This document shows, piece by piece, positions 15,815-23,963 of a stretch of 64,000 nt of DNA. The position numbers and the translations under genes were made by a program. Positions within the stretch are counted from its first letter, which is position 1; every line of letters starts with the position of its first letter. A model generated the notes under the pieces. It searched no databases and was not told the origin of the DNA. It saw only the letters and a list, made by a program, of their open reading frames with translations. The DNA lies in contig NZ_CP081848.1 of the NCBI RefSeq assembly GCF_018982885.2, positions 1-64,000 on the forward strand. Direction: 5' to 3'. This DNA comes from Polymorphobacter megasporae. Lineage in GTDB: Bacteria > Pseudomonadota > Alphaproteobacteria > Sphingomonadales > Sphingomonadaceae.

Positions 15815-16869
15815 CCCCTCCCGGTTCGACGATCGGCATTCTCGGCGGCGGCCAGCTCGGGCGGATGCTCGCGCTCGCGGCGGCGAATATGGGCTACCGC
15901 GTCCACATCTTCGCCCCCGAGGACGAGCTGCCTGCGGGCGACGTCGCGGCGGAGGTGACCCGCGCCGCATACGACGACGAGGCCGCGCTCGACGCCTTCG
16001 CCGCCGCGGTCGATGTCGTCACTTATGAGTTCGAGAACGTCCCCGTCGCCGCGATCGAACGGCTGGCGCGGCGCGTGCCCGTCCGCCCCGGCGGCAACGC
16101 GCTCGACATCGCGCAGGACCGGTTGAGCGAAAAGCGCTTCATCGAGAGCCTCGGCGGACACCCTGCCCCGTATCGCACAGTCGACACCCTCGCCGACCTG
16201 ACCGCCGCGTTGGTTGAGATCGGCCCGCGCGCGGTGCTGAAGACCCGGCGGATGGGCTATGACGGCAAGGGGCAGGCGCGGATCGGCCCCGGCGACGACC
16301 CGGCGGCGGCATGGGCGGCGATCGGCCAGCGCGCGGCGATCGTCGAGGGCCTGGTCGCGTTCGACGGCGAGTTTTCGGTCATCCTCGCGCGGGGCCACGA
16401 CGGCGCGACTGTCGTCTACGACGTGGCGCACAACCGGCACGAGGGCGGCATCCTCGACGTCAGCGCGGTCCCGGCGCCCGATTTCATCGCGCGTCACGCA
16501 GCCCAAGCGGTCGCGCTCACCCGCACGGTGGCGCAAGCGCTCGACTATGTCGGGGTGCTGACGATCGAGTTTTTCGCGACCCCCGCCGGTCCGGTGTTCA
16601 ACGAGATGGCGTCGCGGGTCCACAACAGCGGCCACTGGACAATCGAGGGCGCGCGCGTCAGCCAGTTCGAGAACCATATCCGTGCAGTCTGCGGCCTGCC
16701 GCTCGGCCCGACGACGCTGACTGCGCCCAAGGTCCACATGCAGAACCTACTTGGCGACGCGGTCCACGATTGGGCGGCGGTCCTCGCCGACCCGGGGGCG
16801 CATCTGCATCTTTACGGCAAGTCGGAAGTTAAGCCCGGACGCAAGATGGGCCACGTGACGTGGCTTTGA
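15811..16869 (+). CDS. purK: N5-carboxyaminoimidazole ribonucleotide synthase PurK
   Basis: A 352-residue ATP-grasp enzyme that makes N5-CAIR from AIR, bicarbonate and ATP. It opens with [17 protein letters not shown]; the ATP-grasp region holds [12 protein letters not shown] and the metal/substrate block [18 protein letters not shown], and it ends with the family's KMGHVTWL-like C-terminus. GTG at 15811 is chosen because it overlaps the purE stop; the frame is open further upstream but lacks homologous sequence there. Confidence 0.96.
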   Translation: MTPPGSTIGILGGGQLGRMLALAAANMGYRVHIFAPEDELPAGDVAAEVTRAAYDDEAALDAFAAAVDVVTYEFENVPVAAIERLARRVPVRPGGNALDIAQDRLSEKRFIESLGGHPAPYRTVDTLADLTAALVEIGPRAVLKTRRMGYDGKGQARIGPGDDPAAAWAAIGQRAAIVEGLVAFDGEFSVILARGHDGATVVYDVAHNRHEGGILDVSAVPAPDFIARHAAQAVALTRTVAQALDYVGVLTIEFFATPAGPVFNEMASRVHNSGHWTIEGARVSQFENHIRAVCGLPLGPTTLTAPKVHMQNLLGDAVHDWAAVLADPGAHLHLYGKSEVKPGRKMGHVTWL

Positions 16870-16891
16870 AAACGCAAACCACGAGGGCGTA

Positions 16892-17155
16892 ATGGCGACC
16901 AACCGCGAGACGCTCGAACGCCAGATGCGCGAGGCTGCAGCGGCGGGAAAGTTCGAGCTTGCCGCGAAGCTGCGCGACGACCTCAAAGCGCTCGCCGACG
17001 TCGATACCGCGCGCGAGACCGGCGACCTCTACCGCCAGCAACCCGGCGCGATGGGGCTCGGCAGCAGCCGCCAGGCGGTCGAGCCGCCCCCCGGCTGGGT
17101 CCCGCCGAAGCGCCCCGACCCGATGACAGCGAACCGGAGCAAGCGGCGACGGTAA
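16892..17155 (+). CDS. UvrB/UvrC (UVR) motif-containing small protein
   Basis: An 87-residue protein whose first half, LERQMREAAAAGKFELAAKL followed by RDDLKAL, is a UVR motif: the helical hairpin by which UvrB and UvrC interact and which is also found in McsA and Clp ATPases. The rest is a proline-rich, basic tail (PPPGWVPPKRPDP...KRRR) with no domain. GAGGGCG precedes the ATG at 16892. It is 22 bases after purK and in the same direction. Its partner is unknown; a regulatory or adaptor role is only a guess. Confidence 0.8.
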   Translation: MATNRETLERQMREAAAAGKFELAAKLRDDLKALADVDTARETGDLYRQQPGAMGLGSSRQAVEPPPGWVPPKRPDPMTANRSKRRR

Positions 17156-17281
17156 CGCTTCGGTAACGACTGTAAGAATTTCCGACACTTTTCCGTACCG
17201 TTCTGCGGACGCTGATTACTGTCGAACCTCGGCAAACAATTAACTCTTTGTTTTCCATTGCCCCATGTTGTGTCAACCATC

Positions 17282-17298
17282 TGGCACGGCTTTTGCTA
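17282..17298 (+). promoter_or_regulatory. Sigma-54 (RpoN) promoter of a PEP-CTERM gene
   Basis: TGGCACGGCTTTTGCTA gives a perfect -24/-12 element (TGGCACG-N4-TTGCW, ten bases between GG and GC). The start point would be near 17309, about 27 bases before the ATG at 17336, leaving room for the AAGGGGA ribosome site. RpoN together with the PrsK/PrsR two-component system is known to control PEP-CTERM genes in floc-forming bacteria, so the position makes sense. The flanking 130 bp are AT-rich relative to the window. Confidence 0.9.
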
Positions 17299-17335
17299 AT
17301 TGATTGTTAGCAATCGTCACAAAAGGGGAAGACCA

Positions 17336-18067
17336 ATGTGCCTCAAATCTGTCGTCGCCGTCGCGGCTTTCGCGGCCGCTGCCGCTGCCTCCGCTACCCC
17401 CAACCTCGTCACCAACGGCGGGTTCGAGACCGGCTATATCCACTCGGTCCAGTTCAACCCGGCATTCCACCCGACCGAAGGCCCGACCGGTTGGGCGACG
17501 ACCTCGGGCGACCAGGCGTATAACCTGTATGTCGATTCAGCGACGGTGACGACGCAGGAGACGATTACCCAGTCGAGCGAGGCCGGGCAGTATTTGCCGC
17601 CGACCTTCGTCGCGAGCCCCGATGGCGGCAAGTTCGTCATCCTCGACGGCGATCCGAGCTACTCGGGCCCGCTGAGCCAGACGCTCAACGGTCTCGTCGC
17701 CGGCAAGCGATACGCGGTCAACTTCTACTGGGGCGCCTCGGAACTGATGAGCCGCGCCGGGCCGACGACCGATTACCTTCAGGTCTCGCTCGGCAGCGCG
17801 TCGCAGAACACCGTGACGCTGAGCACGCCGACGCACGGCTTCGAGGGCTGGTTCTCGCAGAAGTTCGTCTACACCGCGACCGCGACGAGCGAGGCGCTGA
17901 CCTTCCTGTCGCACGGCACCCCGGGCGGCCTGCCGCCGGTCGCCGTGCTCGACGGCGTGTCGGTCACCGCGGTCCCCGAGCCCGCGATGTGGGGCCTGAT
18001 GGTCGCGGGCTTCGGCCTCGTCGGCGTCGTCGCCCGCCGCCGTCGCCCGGTCGTCGTCGCAGCGTGA
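17336..18067 (+). CDS. PEP-CTERM sorting domain protein (paralogue 1)
   Basis: A 243-residue exported protein. Signal peptide about 1-20 (MCLKSVVAVAAFAAAAAASA), a beta-sandwich domain beginning NLVTNGGFETGY and containing FVILDGDP and VAVLDGVSV, resembling carbohydrate-binding or DUF642-like domains, then a C-terminal sorting tail: VPEPAMWG, a hydrophobic helix and RRRRP. That tail is the exosortase recognition signal, so the protein is expected to be processed and released or anchored at the cell surface, often with exopolysaccharide. AAGGGGA precedes the ATG at 17336. It sits behind the sigma-54 promoter at 17282. Its paralogue lies at 20085. No exosortase gene is in the window. Confidence 0.93.
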   Translation: MCLKSVVAVAAFAAAAAASATPNLVTNGGFETGYIHSVQFNPAFHPTEGPTGWATTSGDQAYNLYVDSATVTTQETITQSSEAGQYLPPTFVASPDGGKFVILDGDPSYSGPLSQTLNGLVAGKRYAVNFYWGASELMSRAGPTTDYLQVSLGSASQNTVTLSTPTHGFEGWFSQKFVYTATATSEALTFLSHGTPGGLPPVAVLDGVSVTAVPEPAMWGLMVAGFGLVGVVARRRRPVVVAA

Positions 18068-18078
18068 TCGTCTAAGCC

Positions 18079-18106
18079 GGGCGCGATCGAACGATCGGTC
18101 GCGCCC
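18079..18106 (+). terminator. Hairpin after PEP-CTERM gene 1
   Basis: An 8-bp GGGCGCGA stem with its complement 12 bases on, starting 12 bases after the stop codon. No T-run follows, so termination may need Rho. Confidence 0.45.
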
Positions 18107-18221
18107 GCACACGACGATCGAGTGCTTTCGTCTCTTCCCGCAAACAGCAAGCGTTGTTAGACTTGCGCTGTTCGTGACGGGCAAGCAACCGGCCCGTCCG
18201 CGACTCGCTTGCGGGGCCGGC

Positions 18222-19079
18222 ATGAGATCAAGGACAAGACGAGGCGTATTCGCCGCCGCGGCTCTCGGAGCGACTGCCGTTCTCGCACAAGCCGTGCCGC
18301 CCAACCGCTGGGGCTATGACTTCGCATCGAGCTACGACGCCGAGGTCGCTGCACCCGCGGTTCATCGCGTCCACTATGCGGACGATCACATCATGCTGAT
18401 GGAGGTCGGCAATCCGCCCGGCTACGCGATGCAGATGCATGGGCACCCGTACCCGTCGATCTTCGCGCGGTCGTCGGGCCGGACCAACCTCGGCGGCGGC
18501 GGCCCGGGCGACCAATATCTCGAACCCGCCGGCGGCCGCAACGGCGAACACTGGCACAGCGCGCCGCCACCGAAGGGGACGCCGTCACTCGAATGCACCG
18601 CCGCCGATCCGCAGGCCCCGCACCGCCCGGTCAACCACGGCGGCGCGCCACAGCATTTCTACCGCATCGAATATAAGCGGATCGACGACGACGGACCGAT
18701 CGCTCCGAATGGCCGATCCGCCCCCGTCGACCGCAAAATATACGAAGACGACGTGATCCGTCTGTTCGAGGTCTCGGTGCCAGCGGGAGGCTCTGGCAGC
18801 GCGACCCCGACACTCTATCCCGCGGTCCTCGCGATCGATTCGGCACGCGCATTCGACGCCCTCGACGCGGTGGCAGGCGCGGGCGCAGGGCGCTCGTTGC
18901 CGCCAACCGGCCTGTCGATGCCGCGCTGCATGACGGTCGACGCCGGGACGCCGCTCGCGGTCCGCAACACCGGCGATCGCCCGATCCATTACTACCGGAT
19001 CGAGTTCAAGCGGATCGAAGGCGACGCGCTCAAGGACCATTGGCGCGAATGGTATCCGGCAATGGCCGCGATGCAGTGA
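18222..19079 (+). CDS. Exported protein with two tandem cupin-like repeats, function unknown
   Basis: A 285-residue protein with a twin-arginine-like signal (MRSRTRRGVFAAAALGATAV). The mature chain looks like two related halves: HRVHYADDHIMLMEVGNPPG...YPSIFA and DRKIYEDDVIRLFEVSVPAG...YPAVLA, each ending in a strand set YRIEYKRID and YRIEFKRIE. This pattern is that of a two-domain, cupin-like beta barrel. The first half has several histidines (MQMHGHPYP, HWH), the second fewer, so metal binding, if any, would be in the first. I do not recognise the family. ATG at 18222 was preferred over an earlier frame because it gives a proper signal peptide. It lies between the two PEP-CTERM paralogues. 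Confidence 0.72.
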   Translation: MRSRTRRGVFAAAALGATAVLAQAVPPNRWGYDFASSYDAEVAAPAVHRVHYADDHIMLMEVGNPPGYAMQMHGHPYPSIFARSSGRTNLGGGGPGDQYLEPAGGRNGEHWHSAPPPKGTPSLECTAADPQAPHRPVNHGGAPQHFYRIEYKRIDDDGPIAPNGRSAPVDRKIYEDDVIRLFEVSVPAGGSGSATPTLYPAVLAIDSARAFDALDAVAGAGAGRSLPPTGLSMPRCMTVDAGTPLAVRNTGDRPIHYYRIEFKRIEGDALKDHWREWYPAMAAMQ

Positions 19080-19094
19080 CTGCGGCGACCCGCC

Positions 19095-19868
19095 TCACGC
19101 CGCGCGGCTGAAGTCCGGGGCGCGCTTTTCGTAGAAAGCCGCAATCGCCTCGCGGCATTCGGCAGACTTGAGTTGCGCCGCGAAATGCACCCCCTCGGCG
19201 TCCATCCGCGCGAGGACCGGGGCAAGGTCGCCCTTGAGCAACGCCTTCGCCAGCCGCACCGCCGTCGGTGCCTTTGCCGCAAGCGTCGTCGCCATCGCGC
19301 GGGCGACGGTCTCGACGTCGCCATCGGGGACGACGCGGTTGACCAGCCCTGCTGCGAGCGCGGTCGCCGCGTCGAGCGCGTCGCCGAGCAGGACCATCGC
19401 ACTCGCCCGGGCATGCCCTATGACGCGCGGCAGGAGTAGCGAGCTTGCCGCCTCCGGCACCAGCCCGAGGTTGACGAACGGCACCTGCAGCCGCGCGTTC
19501 TCGCTTGCGACGACGAGGTCGCAGTGGAGCAGCATCGTCGTGCCGACCCCGACGGCATTGCCGCGCACCGCGGCGATCAGCGGCTTCGGCGCGGTGGCGA
19601 TCGCGCGGAGGAAGCCGGTCACCGCCTGTTCGCCCAAAGAACTGTCCGGCCGGGGTGCCATGAAGTCGGCGAGGTCGTTGCCCGCAGTGAAGCTGTCGCC
19701 AGCGGCGGTGAACAGGATGACGCGGACGCTGTCCTCGACCGCGCAGCCGAGCAGGGCATCGCGCATAGCCGCGTACATCGCTGCAGTGATCGCGTTCTTC
19801 TTTTCGGGCCGCGCGAAGCGGATTTCGGCGATCCCGCCATCGATCGTCACGGCGATATGATCGGTCAT
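19095..19868 (-). CDS. Enoyl-CoA hydratase/isomerase family protein
   Basis: A 257-residue crotonase-fold protein. The CoA-binding strand is ARPEKKNAIT, the oxyanion loops are TAAGDSFTAGNDLADF and AVRGNAVGVGTTMLLHCDLVVAS, and PFVNLGLVPEAASSLLLPR follows. The residue in the second catalytic-glutamate position (VPEAASS) is present while the first is replaced, which is more like isomerases than true hydratases. GGGGAG precedes the ATG at 19868. Converges on the duplicated-domain gene; its likely pathway is fatty-acid or aromatic degradation, not fixed by context. Confidence 0.9.
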   Translation of the reverse strand: MTDHIAVTIDGGIAEIRFARPEKKNAITAAMYAAMRDALLGCAVEDSVRVILFTAAGDSFTAGNDLADFMAPRPDSSLGEQAVTGFLRAIATAPKPLIAAVRGNAVGVGTTMLLHCDLVVASENARLQVPFVNLGLVPEAASSLLLPRVIGHARASAMVLLGDALDAATALAAGLVNRVVPDGDVETVARAMATTLAAKAPTAVRLAKALLKGDLAPVLARMDAEGVHFAAQLKSAECREAIAAFYEKRAPDFSRAA

Positions 19869-20084
19869 GGCGGCGCTCCCCGGATCGCCAGTCATGCGCC
19901 GACGATGCCGTGACGGTGTCGTCGATCCCGCCGCTTTGTTCAATCCATCATGCCGCCAGAGGTTACCCGAGCATAGTTACGGATCGGCAACGTGAATTAA
20001 CGATCAATTTTCTTTTCTTGAGATTTCGTTATCACTAAGTCATCAAGCGACGGTACTGCGGTGCCGAACGGGAGTTGGTTGCAT

Positions 20085-20819
20085 ATGCGTAATGTTCTTA
20101 AAGTGTTGGTTGCGACAGGCGTCGCCTTGGCGGCAACGCAGGTGTCCGCTGCAACGAATCTCGTGCAGAATGGCGATTTCGAGTCAGGCTACACTCACAA
20201 CACCGAGTTCAACACTTGGTACAATCCTGAAAGTGGCCCGACCGGCTGGGTTTCGCAGACGTACGAGGCGTTCAATCTTTACTTCTCGCCGGCCACGGCA
20301 ACGACCGTCAGCGCCGAGACGCAGTACGGATCAGACCGTCAGATGCTCGCGCCGTCCTTCGTTGCCAGCCCGACCGGCGGCAATTTCGTCGCCCTCGACG
20401 GCGACCCGACCAATCACGGTTATCTCACCCAGCAGATTTCCGGACTGACGCCCGGCAAGGAATATGTCGTCTCGTTCGACTGGGGCGCGTCGCAGCTGCA
20501 GAACCGCCAGGGGCCGACGACCGAGCAGCTTGCTGTCGGCTTCGGGAACGCGACGCAGACGACCGCGATCGTCGCGAACTCGTCGCAGGGCTTCTCCGGC
20601 TGGATGCACGAGAGCTTTACGTTCCACGCGAAGTCGACCAGCCAGGTCCTGTCGTTCCTGTCGAATGGCACGCCGGTCGGCTTGCCGCCGATCGCGGTTC
20701 TCGACGGCGTATCGGTTGCCGCGGTGCCCGAGCCGGCGATGTGGGGGCTGATGCTCGTCGGGTTCGGCCTTGTCGGCACGGCGGTTCGCCGCCGCCGCCC
20801 GAGCGCCGTCCTCGCCTAA
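20085..20819 (+). CDS. PEP-CTERM sorting domain protein (paralogue 2)
   Basis: A 244-residue homologue of the protein at 17336: signal peptide (MRNVLKVLVATGVALAATQV), beta-sandwich starting NLVQNGDFESGY with the same FVALDGDP and IAVLDGVSV blocks, and the same VPEPAMWG tail with hydrophobic helix and RRRRP. ATG at 20085 follows GGGAG by 11 bases. Unlike paralogue 1, no consensus sigma-54 promoter lies upstream; the leader (19990-20050) is AT-rich. The 5' third has lower third-position GC than neighbouring genes, which could mark a younger or transferred copy or relaxed selection. Confidence 0.93.
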   Translation: MRNVLKVLVATGVALAATQVSAATNLVQNGDFESGYTHNTEFNTWYNPESGPTGWVSQTYEAFNLYFSPATATTVSAETQYGSDRQMLAPSFVASPTGGNFVALDGDPTNHGYLTQQISGLTPGKEYVVSFDWGASQLQNRQGPTTEQLAVGFGNATQTTAIVANSSQGFSGWMHESFTFHAKSTSQVLSFLSNGTPVGLPPIAVLDGVSVAAVPEPAMWGLMLVGFGLVGTAVRRRRPSAVLA

Positions 20820-20826
20820 AACGCCG

Positions 20827-21882
20827 CTAGACGGACGACTGCGCTTCGGCGCGAAGGAAAATCGGCTCGGCGGGATCGAACGGGGTCCCGTCGGCGTTGA
20901 AGATGTCGTGGAACCAGGCCCCTGCCGGACGATCGACGTAGGGGCTGTCCCACGAGTCCCATGGCAGGTTGGTTTGAGTGTCGCCGCGCACCAACCCCCA
21001 GTTGAACGCCCCGACCCCGGCCGCCTTCGCGACCGGCAGGATCGCCTGGAACGTGCTGCCGCGCGGCCGCGCGAGATATTCGGTGCACAGGATCGGGCGC
21101 TCGAACGCTTCGAGATACGCAACGCGCCGCGCGAACTCCTCGGCCTTGTCGTAGTTGTGGAACGAGACGATGTCGGACGACGTGACCTGGAGCTGCTGGA
21201 TTGGCGTCATCCGGTCGAGCTTCGACCAGTCGCCCGACCAGATCGCGCTCGTAAGCGGCTGTGAAGGCCCCGCCGCGCGCGCCCAGTCGAACGCGTCGGC
21301 GAGCAGCGGCTTGACCAGCGCCGCCTTCGCCGCGAGCGTCGCCGCGTCGCGCTGCGCCACCTCCGGCCCATTGTCGGGCTCGTTCCAGATATCCCAGGCA
21401 AGGACGCGCCGATCGTTGGCGAAGCGCCCGACCACCCCGCGGACATAGGCTTCGAGCCGAGGCCGCGACGAAGGATCTTCGAGCGCTGCCATGCCGGGCG
21501 ATTGGACCCACGCCGAATTATGCACCCCCGGCCGCGGCAGCGGTTGCGGCCCGCTGACCGGCGCGGGGTTCCAGCACGAATCGAAGAACACCGGCATCGT
21601 AGCGATCCCGCGCTTGTCGGCGAGTCCGAGCACGGTCTCGATTCGGTCGAGCAGGCCGTCGGGGTCGTCGCGCCACAGCAGGTCGTGGAGGAAAATGCGC
21701 ACCGCGTTCATCCCGACCCCGGCGGCAAAGCCGAGCTCACGGTCGATCGTGACCGGATCGAACGTCGCCGCCTGCCACATCTCGAGCTGGTTGACCGCGG
21801 TCGAGGGAATGAAGTTGCACCCGAGCGGCCACGCCCGCACGGCGTACCAGGTCTTCGCTGCCTCGACCGTCCAGCCGCTCAT
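20827..21882 (-). CDS. Cellulase-family (GH5-like) glycoside hydrolase
   Basis: A 351-residue TIM-barrel retaining glycosidase of clan GH-A. The acid/base glutamate is in DIWNEPDN (E168) and the nucleophile in ILCTEYLARP (E268), with the usual FHNYD strand in between. There is no signal peptide, so it should act inside the cell on an imported or endogenous glycoside; the substrate cannot be read from sequence. Its ATG overlaps the selO stop (ATGA), making it the last gene of the tetR-selO operon. It ends only eight bases from the convergent PEP-CTERM gene. Confidence 0.88.
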   Translation of the reverse strand: MSGWTVEAAKTWYAVRAWPLGCNFIPSTAVNQLEMWQAATFDPVTIDRELGFAAGVGMNAVRIFLHDLLWRDDPDGLLDRIETVLGLADKRGIATMPVFFDSCWNPAPVSGPQPLPRPGVHNSAWVQSPGMAALEDPSSRPRLEAYVRGVVGRFANDRRVLAWDIWNEPDNGPEVAQRDAATLAAKAALVKPLLADAFDWARAAGPSQPLTSAIWSGDWSKLDRMTPIQQLQVTSSDIVSFHNYDKAEEFARRVAYLEAFERPILCTEYLARPRGSTFQAILPVAKAAGVGAFNWGLVRGDTQTNLPWDSWDSPYVDRPAGAWFHDIFNADGTPFDPAEPIFLRAEAQSSV

Positions 21883-23240
21883 CCCGCCATCGCCACGCCC
21901 ATGCGGCGGATCGCGGCGACCTTCGCGATGAACGCGCTCCAGTCGTCGGCGGCGGCGATGCGCTCCCAGATCGCTTCGATCTCGCCGATCGGCAAGCCGC
22001 ATGCCGCAGCGTCGGACCAATACGGGTGGTCGCGCGGCGCAGCGGGCGCGTAGTCGCCGACCCCTTTGACGAAAGCATCGAATTCAGGACCGTCGTATCC
22101 GGGTGCGCGTCGCTTGCCGCCGCGCCAGTCGAACCAGAATTTGTCGAGGCCGGCGCGGGTCGCTTCGAGCGTCGTCACCAGTGTCTCGGCGAGCGCGCGG
22201 TCGCTCGCCGGGTCGCGCGGCACGACGCCAAGCCGCTTGAGCAATGCCGCCGTCAGCGCGGTGGTGTAGCGCTCGCCATAGGTTTCGAGCGCCGGCTTGA
22301 GCGATTCGAGCGGCGCCATCACCCGCAACGCGCCCGCGAGCTGGAAGACATTCCACTGCAGCGCCTCGGGCTGGCGGCCGAAGCTGTAGAGGCCGCGATG
22401 GTCGAAATACGCCGCGGTGAAATCAGGGTCCCACGTCTGCGCGAAGCGGTACGGGCCGTAGTCGAAGCTCTCGCCGGTGATGTTGATGTTGTCGGTGTTG
22501 AGGACGCCGTGGACGAACCCTGCCGCCATCATCGCCGCCGCCTGCCGCGCGGCATTGGTCACCGCATGACCGATCAGCGCAGCGTACGGGTCGGGCGCGT
22601 CGACGGTGCCGAAGTAGTTCGCCAGTACATAGGTAGTCAGCCGCGCCAGCCCGGCGCTGTCGCTGAGCGCCGCGAGCCGCTGGAAGCTGCCGTAGCGGAC
22701 ATGGCTGTGGCTGAGCCGGACGAGCACCGCGCTCCGCGTCGGCGATGGTTCGTCGCCGCGGTCGAGTTCCTCGCCGGTCTCGACCACCGACAGCGTCCGC
22801 GACGTATCGACCCCAAGCGCCTCGAGCATCTCGGTCGCGAGCACCTCGCGCATCGCGCCTTTCAGTGTCAGCCGGCCGTCACCCGCGCGGCTCCACGGCG
22901 TCGTTCCCGACCCCTTGGTGCCAAGGTCCATCAGCCGCCCGCGATCGTCGGCAAGCTGCGCGAACAGGAAGCCGCGCCCGTCGCCGAGGTCGGGATTATA
23001 CACGCGGAACTGGTGCCCGTGATACCGCAGCGCGAGCGGCGTCTCGAGGCTTCCTTCGAGCGGTGCGAAGCGGCCGAAGTGCGCGACCCACTCCGCGTCG
23101 CTTAAGCCATCAAGGCCGATGCTTTCAGCAGCACGGTCGTTCCTGAAACGGAGGATCGTCTGCGGAAAATCGGTGGCGGCGACCGGATCGTAGAAGCTGG
23201 AGCCGAGGTCGAGGATCGTCCGTCGCGGGGCGAAATTCAC
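21879..23240 (-). CDS. selO: Protein adenylyltransferase SelO (YdiU family)
   Basis: A 453-residue pseudokinase that, in characterised members, transfers AMP from ATP to Ser, Thr or Tyr of target proteins. The nucleotide-binding block GTKGSGTTPWSRAGDGRLTL, the downstream MREVLATEMLEALG and the active-site HGVLNTDNINITGESFDYGP (catalytic Asn and metal-binding Asp) are intact. The start is taken as GTG at 23240, overlapping the tetR stop (GTGA). It is shorter than the E. coli enzyme and lacks the C-terminal Cys-x-x-Cys/Sec end that gives the family its name. Cotranscribed with a TetR regulator and a glycosidase, which hints at a stress- or sugar-linked role. Confidence 0.93.
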   Translation of the reverse strand: MNFAPRRTILDLGSSFYDPVAATDFPQTILRFRNDRAAESIGLDGLSDAEWVAHFGRFAPLEGSLETPLALRYHGHQFRVYNPDLGDGRGFLFAQLADDRGRLMDLGTKGSGTTPWSRAGDGRLTLKGAMREVLATEMLEALGVDTSRTLSVVETGEELDRGDEPSPTRSAVLVRLSHSHVRYGSFQRLAALSDSAGLARLTTYVLANYFGTVDAPDPYAALIGHAVTNAARQAAAMMAAGFVHGVLNTDNINITGESFDYGPYRFAQTWDPDFTAAYFDHRGLYSFGRQPEALQWNVFQLAGALRVMAPLESLKPALETYGERYTTALTAALLKRLGVVPRDPASDRALAETLVTTLEATRAGLDKFWFDWRGGKRRAPGYDGPEFDAFVKGVGDYAPAAPRDHPYWSDAAACGLPIGEIEAIWERIAAADDWSAFIAKVAAIRRMGVAMAG

Positions 23241-23878
23241 GCGCTCTTGTAGCCGCAAGCGGCGCGAATGAAGCGCACCGTCTCATCCATCACCGCACGC
23301 CGCCGGTCGGGGTCTTCGGTGCTCAGCACCGCCTCGATCGTCTCGCCGACGACGGCATAGGTCAGCGACGCCGCGACCGGGATATTGACTCCGGTGATGC
23401 CCTGCTTCGCCATCCGGGCGGTCATCTGTTCGGCGACCCATGCGACGGTCACTTCACGCGAGGCGTGATAGAACGGCTCGGCCTCGGCAGCCATCATCGT
23501 CTTGGGCTTGCCCTCGCAGCAGGATTCGCCGGTCAGCGCTTCCCATTCCTTGTGCTCGACGCAGAACTCGATGCACCGCGAGACCATCATCCCTGGGTCG
23601 AGATCCTCGAGCGCATCGTCGCCCTGCATCACCGCGATCATCCGCTCGCCGTACATCTTGCCGATGTCGACCAGCAGGTTCTTCTTCGACCCGAAATGGT
23701 AGAAGATCGATCCTTCCGAGACATCCGCCGCGCGGGCGATGTCGGCGGTCCCGGTGCATGCATAGCCCTTGGTCGAAAACAACAGGTTAGCCGCCTCGAG
23801 AACACGCTGGCGCGTTTCCGCCGGGTCGTAACGGCGGGCACGGGTGTCGAGGGCTCGGGTGGCCACGGTCATCCTCAT
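23237..23878 (-). CDS. TetR family transcriptional regulator
   Basis: A 213-residue repressor. The DNA-binding domain is readable as RQRVLEAANLLFSTKGYACT, then TADIARAADVSEGSIFYHFGSKKNLL. The ligand domain (about 70-213) contains a cysteine pair in GESCCEGK, which is unusual and could sense a thiol-reactive compound or metal. Start at ATG 23878, with a second ATG two codons on. A perfect 8-bp inverted repeat lies 19 bases upstream. It is the first gene of a unit with selO and the glycosidase, each joined by four-base overlaps, so it probably represses its own operon. Confidence 0.93.
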   Translation of the reverse strand: MRMTVATRALDTRARRYDPAETRQRVLEAANLLFSTKGYACTGTADIARAADVSEGSIFYHFGSKKNLLVDIGKMYGERMIAVMQGDDALEDLDPGMMVSRCIEFCVEHKEWEALTGESCCEGKPKTMMAAEAEPFYHASREVTVAWVAEQMTARMAKQGITGVNIPVAASLTYAVVGETIEAVLSTEDPDRRRAVMDETVRFIRAACGYKSA

Positions 23879-23896
23879 CAGCAAGCCAGAGCAAAA

Positions 23897-23922
23897 ACTA
23901 TGGCGTCAATCTGAGCCATAGT
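23897..23922. promoter_or_regulatory. Palindromic operator in front of tetR-selO-glycosidase
   Basis: ACTATGGC (23897-23904) and GCCATAGT (23915-23922) form a perfect inverted repeat with a 10-base spacer, total 26 bp. Size and symmetry are typical of TetR-family operators and the site lies where it would block transcription of the operon. Confidence 0.75.
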
Positions 23923-23963
23923 CAAAAGCATATGACCGGTGGCTGAACGCGGCGGATACCGAG

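Noticed and set aside
20066-20084. Possible sigma-54 site before PEP-CTERM paralogue 2 (GGGAGTTGGTTGC)
   Set aside because: The GG to GC spacing is nine and the -24 box lacks TGGCAC; it also overlaps the ribosome-binding site.
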